Shown: positions 37,565-46,239 of the stretch, in pieces
How positions within the stretch are numbered: the first letter of the stretch is position 1
Layout: each line of letters starts with the position of its first letter
NCBI GenBank assembly: GCA_963820955.1
Contig: CAWGCA010000044.1
Location: 35,515-99,514 of the forward strand
Direction of reading: 5' to 3'
Source: CAWGCA01 sp963820955
GTDB taxonomy: Bacteria; Pseudomonadota; Gammaproteobacteria; Chromatiales; Chromatiaceae
DNA length: 64,000 bases
Translations under genes and position numbers: made by a program
The notes under the pieces: generated by a model
The model's input: the letters and a program-made list of their open reading frames with translations, nothing else
Databases searched by the model: none
Told to the model about the DNA's origin: nothing

Positions 37565-38977
37565 TTAAATCACCCCTACGGCTTGAAGCCACGACCGCAA
37601 GCGGAGTGACAAACCGGATGTGTGAAGGAAGACGGCGACAACCGCCAGGGGGGTAATAAACCGGATTAGAAAATACCAGAGCTTGAAACCCAGTCCGTCA
37701 TTCCCCCCCAGTTCATCGCGGACCGACTCCCGAGCCAGCACCCGACCGGCGAAAATCGCGACCGCCAGACCACCGAGGGGCAGCATGAAACTGGAAGTCA
37801 GTATATCCAGCACATCAAACAGGCCGTTGTTTTTCTGCTCTCCCGCAAACTCGAAGCCGAAGGCCCAATAACTGAAGGAGAGAACCGTGACAATACCCAG
37901 CAGCCAGGCAGCCAACCCCACCCAGACCGCCGCCCTCACCCGCTGCAGATTCAGATTTTCCACCAGCCAAGCGACAGCTGGCTCGATCAGGGAGATGGCC
38001 GAGGTCCAGGCGGCAAACACCAGCAGGACGAAAAACAGGGTGCCGAAGAAGAGCCCGCCGGGCATCTGGCCAAAGGCGATTGGCAGGGTCTGAAATATCA
38101 GCCCCGGTCCGGCACCGGCCTGCAGATCGTTGGCAAACACGATGGGGAAAATGGCCAGGCCTGCCAGCAACGCCACCAGGGTATCCACCAGGGCGATGAG
38201 CAGAGACATCCTGGCGATTGAAACGCCGCTGGGCAGGTAGGAACCATAGACCATGATCGCCCCCATGCCCAGACTGAGGGTGAAAAAGGCATGACCCATG
38301 GCGATCAGAACACCGCCGGCGGAAATGGCGCTGAAGTCGGGGGTAAACAGGAAGTCCAGAGCCTGCTCGAATTTACCGGTTTGAAATGCATAGCCGACCA
38401 GCACCAGCAGCAGCACCAACAGGGTGGGCATCAGGATCCGAACAGCCTTCTCCAGGCCAGAACGCACCCCTCTCCCGACCACCACCGTGGTCATGACCAT
38501 GAAGATCGTATGCCAGGCCAGCAGTCTTTCCGGGTCGGAAACCAGATCACCGAAAATCGTTCCCACCCCTTCGGCGGTGACCCCGGTGAAAACGCCGTTC
38601 GCTGTACGTACTACATAGGCCAGCGCCCAACCGGCAATAACGCTGTAGAAAGAGATAATAAACAGCCCGGCCACGACCCCGATAAACCCGACCAACCACC
38701 AGTGGCTGCTGGCGCCCTCCTCCTGAGCCAGGGAACGCAAGGTATTGACGGGACTCTGGCGCCCCCGGCGACCGATCAACACCTCAGCCATCATGATGGG
38801 TATGCCGATGACGGCGATACAGAGCAGGTAGACCAGCACAAAAGCACCGCCACCATTCTCGCCCGTTATATAAGGGAATTTCCAGATATTGCCGAGACCG
38901 ACTGCGGATCCGGTCGCCGCCAGGACGAACATCAGGCGCGAAGACCACTGGCCATGAATGGAGGTACGTTCCGACAA
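37565..38977 (-). CDS. Neurotransmitter:sodium symporter family transporter
   Basis: A 470-aa polytopic membrane protein with the NSS signature near its start: [34 protein letters not shown] (helix 1, the unwound Na+/substrate site). About eleven to twelve helices follow, e.g. [31 protein letters not shown]. Bacterial members such as LeuT carry amino acids with Na+. The likely start is the TTG at 38977 ([11 protein letters not shown]); an open frame upstream overlaps smpB on the other strand and is not conserved-looking. The substrate is unknown. Confidence 0.9.
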   Translation of the reverse strand: MSERTSIHGQWSSRLMFVLAATGSAVGLGNIWKFPYITGENGGGAFVLVYLLCIAVIGIPIMMAEVLIGRRGRQSPVNTLRSLAQEEGASSHWWLVGFIGVVAGLFIISFYSVIAGWALAYVVRTANGVFTGVTAEGVGTIFGDLVSDPERLLAWHTIFMVMTTVVVGRGVRSGLEKAVRILMPTLLVLLLVLVGYAFQTGKFEQALDFLFTPDFSAISAGGVLIAMGHAFFTLSLGMGAIMVYGSYLPSGVSIARMSLLIALVDTLVALLAGLAIFPIVFANDLQAGAGPGLIFQTLPIAFGQMPGGLFFGTLFFVLLVFAAWTSAISLIEPAVAWLVENLNLQRVRAAVWVGLAAWLLGIVTVLSFSYWAFGFEFAGEQKNNGLFDVLDILTSSFMLPLGGLAVAIFAGRVLARESVRDELGGNDGLGFKLWYFLIRFITPLAVVAVFLHTSGLSLRLRSWLQAVGVI

Positions 38978-39122
38978 GGCGGCAATATTCCCCTGCGTCT
39001 GTGGAAAACGAACCTCGCATTCTCGGTCAATTCGCTTGTCAAAACAAGAAACTGTAGGGCTTGGAGCAAAAACGGAAAGCAGGCTGGAACCCCCCTCCCC
39101 CTGTCGCATACAATGGCGGGAC

Positions 39123-39602
39123 ATGGCAAAGAAAACGAAAAAAAAAGGGGCCGGCGGCGCCACCATCGCCCTGAACAAAAAGGCAAAGCATGAATTCTTC
39201 ATTCAAGAGCGCTACGAGGCTGGCATCTCGCTGGAAGGATGGGAGGTAAAAAGCCTGCGGGCCGGCCGCATCAGCCTGGTGGAGAGTTACGTCACCCTCA
39301 AGGAGGGGGATGCTTTCCTGTTCGGCGCCCACATCACACCACTACCCACCGCCTCGACCCACATCCATCCGGATCCCCTGCGCAGTCGGCGGCTACTGCT
39401 CCACCGCCAGGAACTGGACAAACTGATCGGACTGGTGGAGCGCAAGGGGTTTACCCTGATCCCCCTGGCCATGTACTGGAAAAAGGGGCTGGCCAAGGTG
39501 GAAATCGGGCTGGCCAAAGGCAAGCGGGAGCACGATAAACGAAGCGACGACAAAGAGCGGGACTGGCAGCGGGACAAACAGCGAATCCTGCGGCGGGGCT
39601 GA
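39123..39602 (+). CDS. smpB: SsrA-binding protein SmpB
   Basis: A 159-aa partner of tmRNA in trans-translation. It has the SmpB core [32 protein letters not shown], the block [44 protein letters not shown], and the basic tail ending [20 protein letters not shown] that enters the mRNA channel. The ATG at 39123 gives the normal length; the frame runs open upstream to 38958 but without the conserved sequence. ssrA follows 116 bases later. Confidence 0.97.
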   Translation: MAKKTKKKGAGGATIALNKKAKHEFFIQERYEAGISLEGWEVKSLRAGRISLVESYVTLKEGDAFLFGAHITPLPTASTHIHPDPLRSRRLLLHRQELDKLIGLVERKGFTLIPLAMYWKKGLAKVEIGLAKGKREHDKRSDDKERDWQRDKQRILRRG

Positions 39603-39667
39603 AATCCCCCTCGGTCAGGGATGCAGGAATCAGCCCGACTGGAAGCACCTTCCGGCCTTTCGCAGGA

Positions 39668-39696
39668 ATGACAGGGAACTTCCCCCCGCCTATAAT
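39668..39696 (+). promoter_or_regulatory. Promoter of ssrA
   Basis: ATGACA (39668-39673), a 17-base spacer, TATAAT (39691-39696). Transcription would start near 39703, leaving a short leader removed at 39719 (RNase P processing, as known for tmRNA). Confidence 0.8.
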
Positions 39697-39718
39697 GTCT
39701 TTTTGATAGTAACCAAAT

Positions 39719-40099
39719 GGGGGCGACCTGGCTTCGACGTGGGTTGCAAAACCTGAGGTGCATGCCGAGGATGCAGATATCCTCGTTAATAAGTCTGCAA
39801 AACTAATAGTTGCCAACGACGACAACTACGCACTCGCTGCTTAATACCCAGTGAGGTGCCGTCTGACTGGAGCCGTGCTTGTGCGTCCAGCGTCCTTCGG
39901 GACACTCAGGCGTCATATCTCACAAGATCGCGATGAAGCACGTCCGGGGTGGATTCGCTAAAACTTAACCGGAATCGCCATTCTGAAGGCCCTGTCCGTC
40001 GGGTGTCAGGAGGGCTAAAATTTAATAGGCGCGACTAAGCATGTAGATCCGAAGGCAGAGGACTTGCGGACGCGGGTTCGATTCCCGCCGCCTCCACCA
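39719..40099 (+). ncRNA. ssrA: Transfer-messenger RNA (tmRNA)
   Basis: The RNA that rescues stalled ribosomes. The 5' GGGGGCG pairs with the 3' CGCCTCC followed by ACCA, forming the tRNA-like acceptor stem, and the T-arm GGTTCGATTCCCGCC is at the 3' end. The tag reading frame at 39812-39844 encodes ANDDNYALAA then TAA, a typical gammaproteobacterial tag. GACCTGGCTTCGACGTGGGTT at the 5' end is the conserved tmRNA start. The 3' end is reused twice downstream as island borders. Confidence 0.97.
40072..40099 (+). repeat. Attachment-site core at the ssrA 3' end (attL)
   Basis: The last 28 bases of ssrA (GCGGGTTCGATTCCCG and following, to ACCA) recur at 45884-45909 and 55135-55160. This is the usual target of integrases that use tmRNA. 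Here it keeps the complete functional gene end. Confidence 0.85.
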
Positions 40100-40126
40100 A
40101 TTTATTGTTTTTATTGGGAATTATTT

Positions 40127-40298
40127 AACTTCTTGTCCCGCGTCCACTCACTTGTGCAACCAGACAAGTGAGTGGAATATCGGACGTTTTTGCAGAAATA
40201 CAACATCAATTTTTCCGAAAACTAGCATGGCTTTGCCAGTATTTTGGCATTACTTAGTGCCCGGATTTGGGAAGCTGAATATAGTTTATATTCGTCTC
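40127..40298 (+). repeat. Island end repeat with perfect hairpin, copy 1
   Basis: About 170 bases after the ssrA 3' end are related to the sequence after the second att copy (about 45937-46096). Shared blocks include CCCGCGTCCACT, GGCATGGCTTTGC and TTTGG.A.GCTGAA. The region contains a perfect 13-bp stem (TCCACTCACTTGT / ACAAGTGAGTGGA, 40143-40176) with an eight-base loop. It lacks a T-run, so it is not a standard ssrA terminator. No gene is seen before 40337. Confidence 0.7.
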
Positions 40299-40336
40299 TT
40301 CGCTGCCATAGTTTCAATTCGTCATGGACATCATAT

Positions 40337-41548
40337 CTATCCCCTTCCAAAACGGTCGAGATAGTGGGCGAACAGATTTGGGTTTAAATCTTTCAATCGC
40401 CGCCGTTGTTTAATCAGATCGGCTGCGGGGACCACTGTGACGCCCGCCGTCACCAAGTCGGCGGTCACAAGATAATCTTCCGGCGCTTCTACGCCGGTCA
40501 TACAGGCTGTATCCGTCAGTCTCAGAATAAAGCCAGGTTGTTCCAGCAGCGACCAGGCAGGGAAATCCTTGATATCCAACTCCGGTTCCAGGCCGATAAA
40601 GCGCTGCCAGCGACTGCGCCAGATGGACTCTGCCTCCCTGCCAATGGCGTCAGCCTGATTCGAAAAATGCCAACAGAGGCGGAACCAGTAGCTAGCCGCG
40701 AGCTCATTCTGCTGCAGACGCCCGCAGGCCTGGGCATAACGGCGCAACAGTAGTGGGTCCCCGCTCCAGTGCTTCTCCGCATCGATGCTCCGCTGCACCT
40801 GACTCCAGGCTTCCAGCTGGATCGCGGGATAGCTTGCATGCAGTTTGGGGTGGTCAGGATCGAAAGGCTCATCCTGCAGTGCTTTAAGCAGTCTCTGCCA
40901 GAAAGGCGCCAGAAAGTCACGGCTGCCGGAGCCGAGTTTGTCGCCGGCCAACGGTGCCAACTCCTGCTCCAGATAGCCCAACTCAGAAGATGCATCCTCC
41001 ACCGGTAGATGCAGGCTCTGCGGCGCGCTTACCAACAGCTCCAGATCGCCGATCTGACTGTTGCCCGGATCGGCATCGAACAGGCGTTCGAGCAACCGAC
41101 GGGCCTCAGCATAGTTCCTTTCCTTCAGTGTTCCGGTGACACCATTGACCAAGGTGACACCGGTCGCGTCCATGAACAGATCCAGTTGTGGTGCATCGAC
41201 AGGTTTGCGGTAGCGGGTATGAAACAGTCTGTCGAAAGCGGAATCCTTGCTGAAGCGCAGCTTTTTACCTTCGCCACCTCCCCATTTAGGGCAGCTAAAG
41301 GATTCGGCCTCCAGTCCAAGATCTTCTGCATAGGCTGCTCCCTGTTCAAAAAACACACGGCTCTGCTCCGGATCGCCAAACAGACACTCATCGAGAAAAC
41401 CGCCCTTTCCCATCCGCCAAGCCTCGTAATCGGCATAAAGCAGCCGACCCTCCGCCAACAACAACTCCAACGGGGTATAGGCGCCCTGCTCCAGTAGGAG
41501 CTGGTCAATGGCCTGCCGAACGTTTTTTTCTACCTCTCTGTTAGTCAT
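40337..41548 (-). CDS. Unknown protein, third gene of the SWIM/SNF2 operon
   Basis: A 403-aa soluble protein of unrecognised family, with no clear catalytic motif. It is helix-rich with an acidic stretch; a middle segment (about 145-185, LKERNYAEARRLLERLFDADPGNSQIGDLELL) looks TPR-like, and SASYPAI..WSQVQRSIDAEKHW and LAASYWFRLCWHF suggest more helical repeats. Its start overlaps the end of the SNF2 gene by four bases, so it is translated with it and probably acts in one complex with the ATPase. Confidence 0.75.
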   Translation of the reverse strand: MTNREVEKNVRQAIDQLLLEQGAYTPLELLLAEGRLLYADYEAWRMGKGGFLDECLFGDPEQSRVFFEQGAAYAEDLGLEAESFSCPKWGGGEGKKLRFSKDSAFDRLFHTRYRKPVDAPQLDLFMDATGVTLVNGVTGTLKERNYAEARRLLERLFDADPGNSQIGDLELLVSAPQSLHLPVEDASSELGYLEQELAPLAGDKLGSGSRDFLAPFWQRLLKALQDEPFDPDHPKLHASYPAIQLEAWSQVQRSIDAEKHWSGDPLLLRRYAQACGRLQQNELAASYWFRLCWHFSNQADAIGREAESIWRSRWQRFIGLEPELDIKDFPAWSLLEQPGFILRLTDTACMTGVEAPEDYLVTADLVTAGVTVVPAADLIKQRRRLKDLNPNLFAHYLDRFGRG

Positions 41549-43584
41549 TCCATTGGCCCGAATAACAAATCAAGATCCTCCCTCCTCCAGGCAGTTCCTG
41601 AGCTCCCACCCCGTTCGAACAGACTGTCAGCCAGGGCCTGTTTATGAGCCTGCATTGTCTGAATCTTTTCCTCCACCGTACCCTCGCTGATAAGTTTGTA
41701 GATGAACACCGGGTTCTGCTGGCCGATGCGATGAGCGCGGTCGCTGGCCTGACGCTCCACCGCCGGATTCCACCAGGGATCGTAGTGAATCACGGTATCG
41801 GCGGTGGTCAGATTGAGGCCAGTCCCCCCCGCCTTGAGGCTGATGAGAAACAGTGGTACCTCCCGGTTCTGAAAACGGTCCACCGGCGCGGCCCGATCCC
41901 GAGTCTGGCCGGTCAGCTTCACATAGTCGATGCCGACTGGCTTCACGGCGTCTTCGATCAGAGCCAGCATCCCGGTAAACTGGGAGAAGAGCAGCACCCG
42001 CCTCCCTTCCTCGACCATCTCCGGCAGCATCTCCATCAACAGCTCCAGCTTGGCCGAGCTCTTTACCTGTCTTGCCTCCTCCAGTTTCACCAAGCGTGGA
42101 TCACAGCAGACCTGGCGCAGCTTCAGCAGCGCATCCAGCACCATGATATGGCTGCGGCCCCAGCCGGATTCAGCAATCGCCTCACGCACATTTTCATGCA
42201 TGGCCAGGCGAACGCTCTCATAGAGTTCACGCTGCCCCCCCTCCAGCTCCACGCTGCGGATGATCTCGGTCTTGGGGGGGAGTTCCCGCACCACCTCCTG
42301 CTTGGTACGCCGCAACATAAACGGCCGCAGGCGCTTTGCAAGGCGCTCGGCGGCCGCTTCGTCCCCCTCCTTTTCGATCGGTGTGCGCATCAAGCGCTGA
42401 AACATTTTCTCGCTTCCAAGCAAGCCGGGCAGCAGGAAATCGAACAGGGACCAGAGCTCCCCCAGGTGGTTCTCAAGGGGCGTGCCGGTGAGACAGAGAC
42501 GGTGCCGTGCATTCAGCTGCCGGACCACCTGGCTGGCCTGGGATTTCGGATTCTTAATGGTCTGGGCCTCATCCAGAATCAGCAGATGATACTCTTGCGC
42601 CAACAGTAACTCGCTGTCCCTTATCAGAAGCGGGTAGCTGGTGAGCACCAGATCATAATTGGAAATCTCCCGGAACAGTTCACGGCGCCCGGGCCCGTGC
42701 AGCAGCAGCACCCGCAGATCCGGTGCAAACTGCCTTGCCTCTCGCCGCCAGTTGACCAGCAAGCTGGTTGGGGCCACCACCAGGCTCGGCCTGTCCATCC
42801 GACCCTGCTCCTGCTCCAGCAACAAATGGGCCAGCGTCTGCACCGTCTTTCCCAGCCCCATGTCATCGGCCAGTACTCCGGCCAAAAAGTACTCCCGTAG
42901 AAACTGCAGCCAGGAGAGTCCCTGCTGCTGGTAGTCCCGCAAGCGGGTCCCTAGCCTTTTGGGTGGGGCTACATTCGCTATCCGGCCCACACCCTTCAAA
43001 CGTTCTGCCAGAGCTTGCAGATCCTCTTCGCCGTGCCAGGAGATCCGTTGTGCATCGTCCTCCTCCGCGAGTTCCGCCAGACGGACCAGTTGAATCCGGC
43101 TAAGGGGTAGTCGACCCTCATCATCCAAGGCACCCTCCCGCACTAGTTCAAACAGGGTGTCCAGAATATGTTGCACACGGCTGAAGGGGATGGGTACCTT
43201 GCGTCCATCTTCGAGGGGGACGATGAGTGACTCTCTTCCTCTCTGATTGCGTTGAAAAGCTGGCGAGACGCTCCGTAACCAGGCCACTAATGCAGGTAGA
43301 AGGTTGATACGCTCGCCATCCACCTGAATGCCAAGGCTGACACCGAACCAGTCATGCTTCGCGTGAGGTTCGAGCCGACCATGCCAGCTCTCCACCTGCA
43401 CCAGGCGATGGCAGAAACCTGCATCGAATTCGATGCGCCAGCCCTCTTTCTTCAACTGCGGCAGAAGCCTGAGCTGAAAATCGAACCAGGCATCGGCACC
43501 GGCGTGGAAACGAAAGCTCTCCTCCCCGGTACCCCGGTTCCACATCAGGCCGTGTTCCAAACCCTCCGACCGGAACCGCTCCAC
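41545..43584 (-). CDS. SNF2-family ATPase part of a SWIM/SNF2 protein (3' part after in-frame stop)
   Basis: A 679-codon open frame coding for the SNF2 ATPase. It has motif I LADDMGLGKTVQTLAHLL (about 237-254), motif II LILDEAQTIKNPKSQ, motif III LTGTPLENHLGELWSLFDFL, and the C-terminal helicase half with LLFSQFTGMLALIEDA, SLKAGGTGLNLTTAD and QASDRAHRIGQQNPV (motif VI). A TAA at 43594-43596 separates it from the SWIM part in the same reading frame, with only QTYVERF between, so both parts were one ~1077-aa protein. A GTG at 43584 could restart translation. SNF2 proteins translocate on double-stranded DNA. Confidence 0.88.
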   Translation of the reverse strand: MERFRSEGLEHGLMWNRGTGEESFRFHAGADAWFDFQLRLLPQLKKEGWRIEFDAGFCHRLVQVESWHGRLEPHAKHDWFGVSLGIQVDGERINLLPALVAWLRSVSPAFQRNQRGRESLIVPLEDGRKVPIPFSRVQHILDTLFELVREGALDDEGRLPLSRIQLVRLAELAEEDDAQRISWHGEEDLQALAERLKGVGRIANVAPPKRLGTRLRDYQQQGLSWLQFLREYFLAGVLADDMGLGKTVQTLAHLLLEQEQGRMDRPSLVVAPTSLLVNWRREARQFAPDLRVLLLHGPGRRELFREISNYDLVLTSYPLLIRDSELLLAQEYHLLILDEAQTIKNPKSQASQVVRQLNARHRLCLTGTPLENHLGELWSLFDFLLPGLLGSEKMFQRLMRTPIEKEGDEAAAERLAKRLRPFMLRRTKQEVVRELPPKTEIIRSVELEGGQRELYESVRLAMHENVREAIAESGWGRSHIMVLDALLKLRQVCCDPRLVKLEEARQVKSSAKLELLMEMLPEMVEEGRRVLLFSQFTGMLALIEDAVKPVGIDYVKLTGQTRDRAAPVDRFQNREVPLFLISLKAGGTGLNLTTADTVIHYDPWWNPAVERQASDRAHRIGQQNPVFIYKLISEGTVEEKIQTMQAHKQALADSLFERGGSSGTAWRREDLDLLFGPME

Positions 43585-43593
43585 GTAGGTTTG

Positions 43594-44775
43594 TTACAGC
43601 TCAGCGTTGCGCTGCACCCGTAACACGCGATCCCCATCGAACTGCTGACAAGCCTGATCCCCACTGAAACATAAACCGTTGTAATCGAAGCTCAGTAACA
43701 ACAGATCAAGCACTTCGGTACCGCGCGAAGTTTCCATGGTACCTGTGGTGAAACGCAGGCAGGGAACAGGCCTCACTACTTTCTGTTCGACGATGGGTAA
43801 TAGTTGCGACGGAGGCAACTCGGAATCCGGGAAGCACTCTTTTAGCGTCCGGTTGAAATCCCGGACATCTTCCGGCGCTATGCCCTCGGACGGGGCAAAC
43901 AGTTTATTGAGCAGTTGACCGGGCAGCGTGTATTTCAGCCTGCCGCATTCGCCCGTCTCGTAGTCGATATACCAGAGGTCTTCCAGCTGAACGATAAAGG
44001 CTGCCGGTGGGACGCTCTCAAACCGGGGATGCTGCACCCCCTGTTGATCTATCCGCCACTGCATGACGCAATCTCTCGGTTCTCCCGGCTGTAACGCTGT
44101 CTCGGCCTGACCAAGATAGCAGCGCCCGGTCTCCAATAAAGAGTGCAACAACTGTTCGCCCGATCTTCCCTGCAGCCGCCTTCTATCCAGGCGATCCGGC
44201 TGCAGCCGGTTCAGCTCTTCCAGCAGCTGACTGTCCACATCGAGCAAGAAGCGGGGTGGGCGACCCCTTGCGGCCCAGACCGGTTGATAATCACGCAGAT
44301 TGTCGAATCCACCCGTCGGACGCTGTCTAGCGCTGCCCGCCTTGACCAGAAGCTCCGATGCCTGCGGTTGTTCTGGGAACAGTAGATAGAGTAGTCGTTG
44401 GCTGATGCCCGGGGGATAGCGGTCCCGTGCCGACACCTTGAGCAGGGTTCCCCGCAAGGCCCCGTCAATATCGTCGCCGGTCACCCCCTCTTCCTCCTTC
44501 AGCGCCTGCAGCAACACGGCCGCCACATGCTCACAATTACCCCGTCTGGCGCAGCTGCACTCGCCTCGGATATCGGCAGACGGGCCGGTCTCGCTCCTGA
44601 TGCGGATATAGACTCGATAAGTCTGCTGTCCGGGGGCTTCTATAAGAGAAGTGATCAGGCTTCCATCCTGACGGATATCCAGCGATGCTACCCGGCCCTG
44701 TTGCAGGCAGAGGCTGGCATCATCCAGGACATCGGCACTGAAGAGTGCCCGAAGATCTTCGAGGGAGTAGCGCAT
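43594..44775 (-). CDS. SWIM zinc-finger part of a SWIM/SNF2 protein (5' part)
   Basis: A 393-aa segment starting MRYSLEDLRALFSADVL. It carries a SWIM zinc motif CSCARRGNCEH (CxCx5CxH) near residues 74-84, then a long helical/beta region typical of the N-terminal part of bacterial SWIM-SNF2 helicases. It ends at a TAA whose continuation in frame is the SNF2 ATPase. Alone it would be a DNA- or protein-binding module without ATPase. The stop is either a mutation that inactivated the operon or a point of low-level read-through. Confidence 0.85.
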   Translation of the reverse strand: MRYSLEDLRALFSADVLDDASLCLQQGRVASLDIRQDGSLITSLIEAPGQQTYRVYIRIRSETGPSADIRGECSCARRGNCEHVAAVLLQALKEEEGVTGDDIDGALRGTLLKVSARDRYPPGISQRLLYLLFPEQPQASELLVKAGSARQRPTGGFDNLRDYQPVWAARGRPPRFLLDVDSQLLEELNRLQPDRLDRRRLQGRSGEQLLHSLLETGRCYLGQAETALQPGEPRDCVMQWRIDQQGVQHPRFESVPPAAFIVQLEDLWYIDYETGECGRLKYTLPGQLLNKLFAPSEGIAPEDVRDFNRTLKECFPDSELPPSQLLPIVEQKVVRPVPCLRFTTGTMETSRGTEVLDLLLLSFDYNGLCFSGDQACQQFDGDRVLRVQRNAEL

Positions 44776-44977
44776 GATCCGGGCATTCTAGTAGAAATCC
44801 TCGGGTACCTGCACAACATATGACTATTGATCGACATGCCCTATCGACTTTATTGCTCTGCGGAATATGATGCTGTAACCAGGAAATGATAGAAAAAGTC
44901 GCTGCGTGATATGGAACAGTTGCTCCTGTTTGGGCACTCCCACGGATAACCGTATAATGACTGAAGAGAGGTATCTT

Positions 44978-45268
44978 ATGAGAAGAGATGAAATACTGCA
45001 TTTGTTGCAGAACCACAAAGCCGAGCTATTAAAACAATTCGGCGTCATCCGGTTGGGATTGTTTGGCTCCACGTCACGTGACACGGCTCGCCCGGGTAGT
45101 GACGTCGATATCCTCATCGCCTTCGATGGCCCGGCTACCTCCAAACGTTACTTCGGTGCCCAGTTCTACCTGGAGGATCTGTTAGGAATTCCGGTTGACC
45201 TGGTTACGGAAAAGGCCCTGCGTCCGGAATTGCGGCCTTATATCGAACAGGAGGCAGTTTATGTCTGA
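44978..45268 (+). CDS. MNT-type nucleotidyltransferase antitoxin, copy 1
   Basis: A 96-aa minimal nucleotidyltransferase with the GSx9DxD catalytic motif GSTSRDTARPGSDVDILI. In MNT/HepT systems it AMPylates and neutralises the HEPN RNase toxin. The ATG at 44978 follows AGAGAGG by six bases. It overlaps the HepT start by eight bases. It is highly similar to the copy at 53261-53551. Confidence 0.9.
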   Translation: MRRDEILHLLQNHKAELLKQFGVIRLGLFGSTSRDTARPGSDVDILIAFDGPATSKRYFGAQFYLEDLLGIPVDLVTEKALRPELRPYIEQEAVYV

Positions 45269-45620
45269 TGCGGGGCGGGATAAGCGTGAGTGGCGCTTCT
45301 ACCTGGAGGATATGATCGAGTTCTCCCTTAAAGTCCAGTCGTACACAGAGGGTATGAGTCAGACTGGCTTCATCGAGAACCCCCTAACCCTATGACGCCA
45401 CACTTCGAAATCTGGAACTTATCGGTGAAGCGGCGACTCATATTTCCAAAGAAATCCAGTCAGCCAATCCAGATATTCCCTGGCGGTTGATCATCGCAAC
45501 TCGCAATCGATTGATCCATGCCTATCTGGGAATCGATGATGACACAATTTAGAGCATTATCCAGGATGATGTTCCTGCCTTGCTCTTTGCATTGCAGGCA
45601 CTCAGGGATGCACAATTTTC
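45261..45620 (+). pseudogene. HEPN toxin HepT, broken, copy 1
   Basis: The reading frame starts well (MSDAGRDKREWRFYLEDMIEFSLKVQSY) but one extra C at about 45388-45390 (ACCCTATG, against ACCTACG in the sister copy) causes a stop at 45395. The shifted frame continues the HepT sequence with LRNLELIGEAATHISKEIQ and the RNase motif RNRLIHAY (Rx4HxY). A TAG at 45550-45552 then stands where TGG is expected (DDTI-W-SIIQDD). Two lesions make a working toxin unlikely. The 3' end is approximate. Confidence 0.85.
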
Positions 45621-45883
45621 GCGATCCGGGCCTTCAGACTCCGGATATCGCTTCGGGCGCGGCGCGACCAATAAATTACAACAGACTACCAACTCAGCCT
45701 TGACCCACGTACTTGGATTCGTGCGGCCTCTTCCACTCTCGAACAATCCTTCTTCAACCTTTCTTTTGCCGGCAGATTTCCGTGGCTCACGCTGACGATA
45801 AAACTCTTGCTATATTTTTTCTGGAAAAATCACAGCATCCCGCCAGCATCGAAACGCAACCCAATGATTTGATTAATAACAAC

Positions 45884-45909
45884 GCGGGTTCAATTCCCGC
45901 CTCCACCAA
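45884..45909 (+). repeat. Second copy of the ssrA 3' end (island 1 / island 2 junction)
   Basis: GCGGGTTCAATTCCCG, CCTCCACCA: the ssrA end with one substitution and a three-base loss (CCGCCG to CCG). The preceding ~50 bases (CATCGAAACGCAACCCAATGATTTGATTAATAACAAC) are related to those before the third copy, so the islands also share their right ends. Confidence 0.8.
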
Positions 45910-45936
45910 CTTATTACTTTTATTATTATTTTATAT

Positions 45937-46096
45937 TCCTTCATCCCGCGTCCACTTGCTTGTGTAGCCCATCAAGTAACTGGAATAGCAGGTGTTTCGG
46001 CAAAACTAAAAATTCAATTTTTTCGAAGAATGGCATGGCTTTGCGAGCATTTTTAACCCGAATTTGGAACGCTGAAAAAAATTCATCTCTTTCCCT
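45937..46096 (+). repeat. Island end repeat, copy 2
   Basis: Related to 40127-40298, placed at the same distance after the att copy. The hairpin of copy 1 is kept in altered form (45951-45984, TCCACTTGCTTG / CAAGTAACTGGA). No coding sequence was seen from 45621 to 46239 apart from the decayed hepT end. Confidence 0.65.
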
Positions 46097-46239
46097 CGTC
46101 CGTCGATTTATCGGGACTTTCTGAAGATCTGAAACATTTGAAAAATCAACGTAAGAAATATTCGTAAGAACCTGAAACGGAATGATTCGGTAAATATTCA
46201 GGGAACGAGCATATCTCGAGTTCTGAAACTTATTACTGG

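Noticed and set aside
38958..39122. N-terminal extension of smpB
   Set aside because: The sequence before 39123 lacks SmpB similarity and overlaps the start region of the transporter on the other strand.
38978..39202. 75-residue N-terminal extension of the NSS transporter
   Set aside because: The extension overlaps smpB, looks unlike a transporter N-terminus, and the NSS signature begins shortly after the TTG at 38977.
40143..40176. Rho-independent terminator of ssrA
   Set aside because: The stem is perfect, but the bases after it are not a T-run, so it is listed only as part of the island end repeat.
45884..45909. A tRNA gene at the T-arm-like sequence
   Set aside because: Only a T-arm and acceptor-end-like stretch is present. 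No anticodon or D-arm precedes it, and it matches the ssrA 3' end, so it is an att copy. The same applies to 55135-55160.
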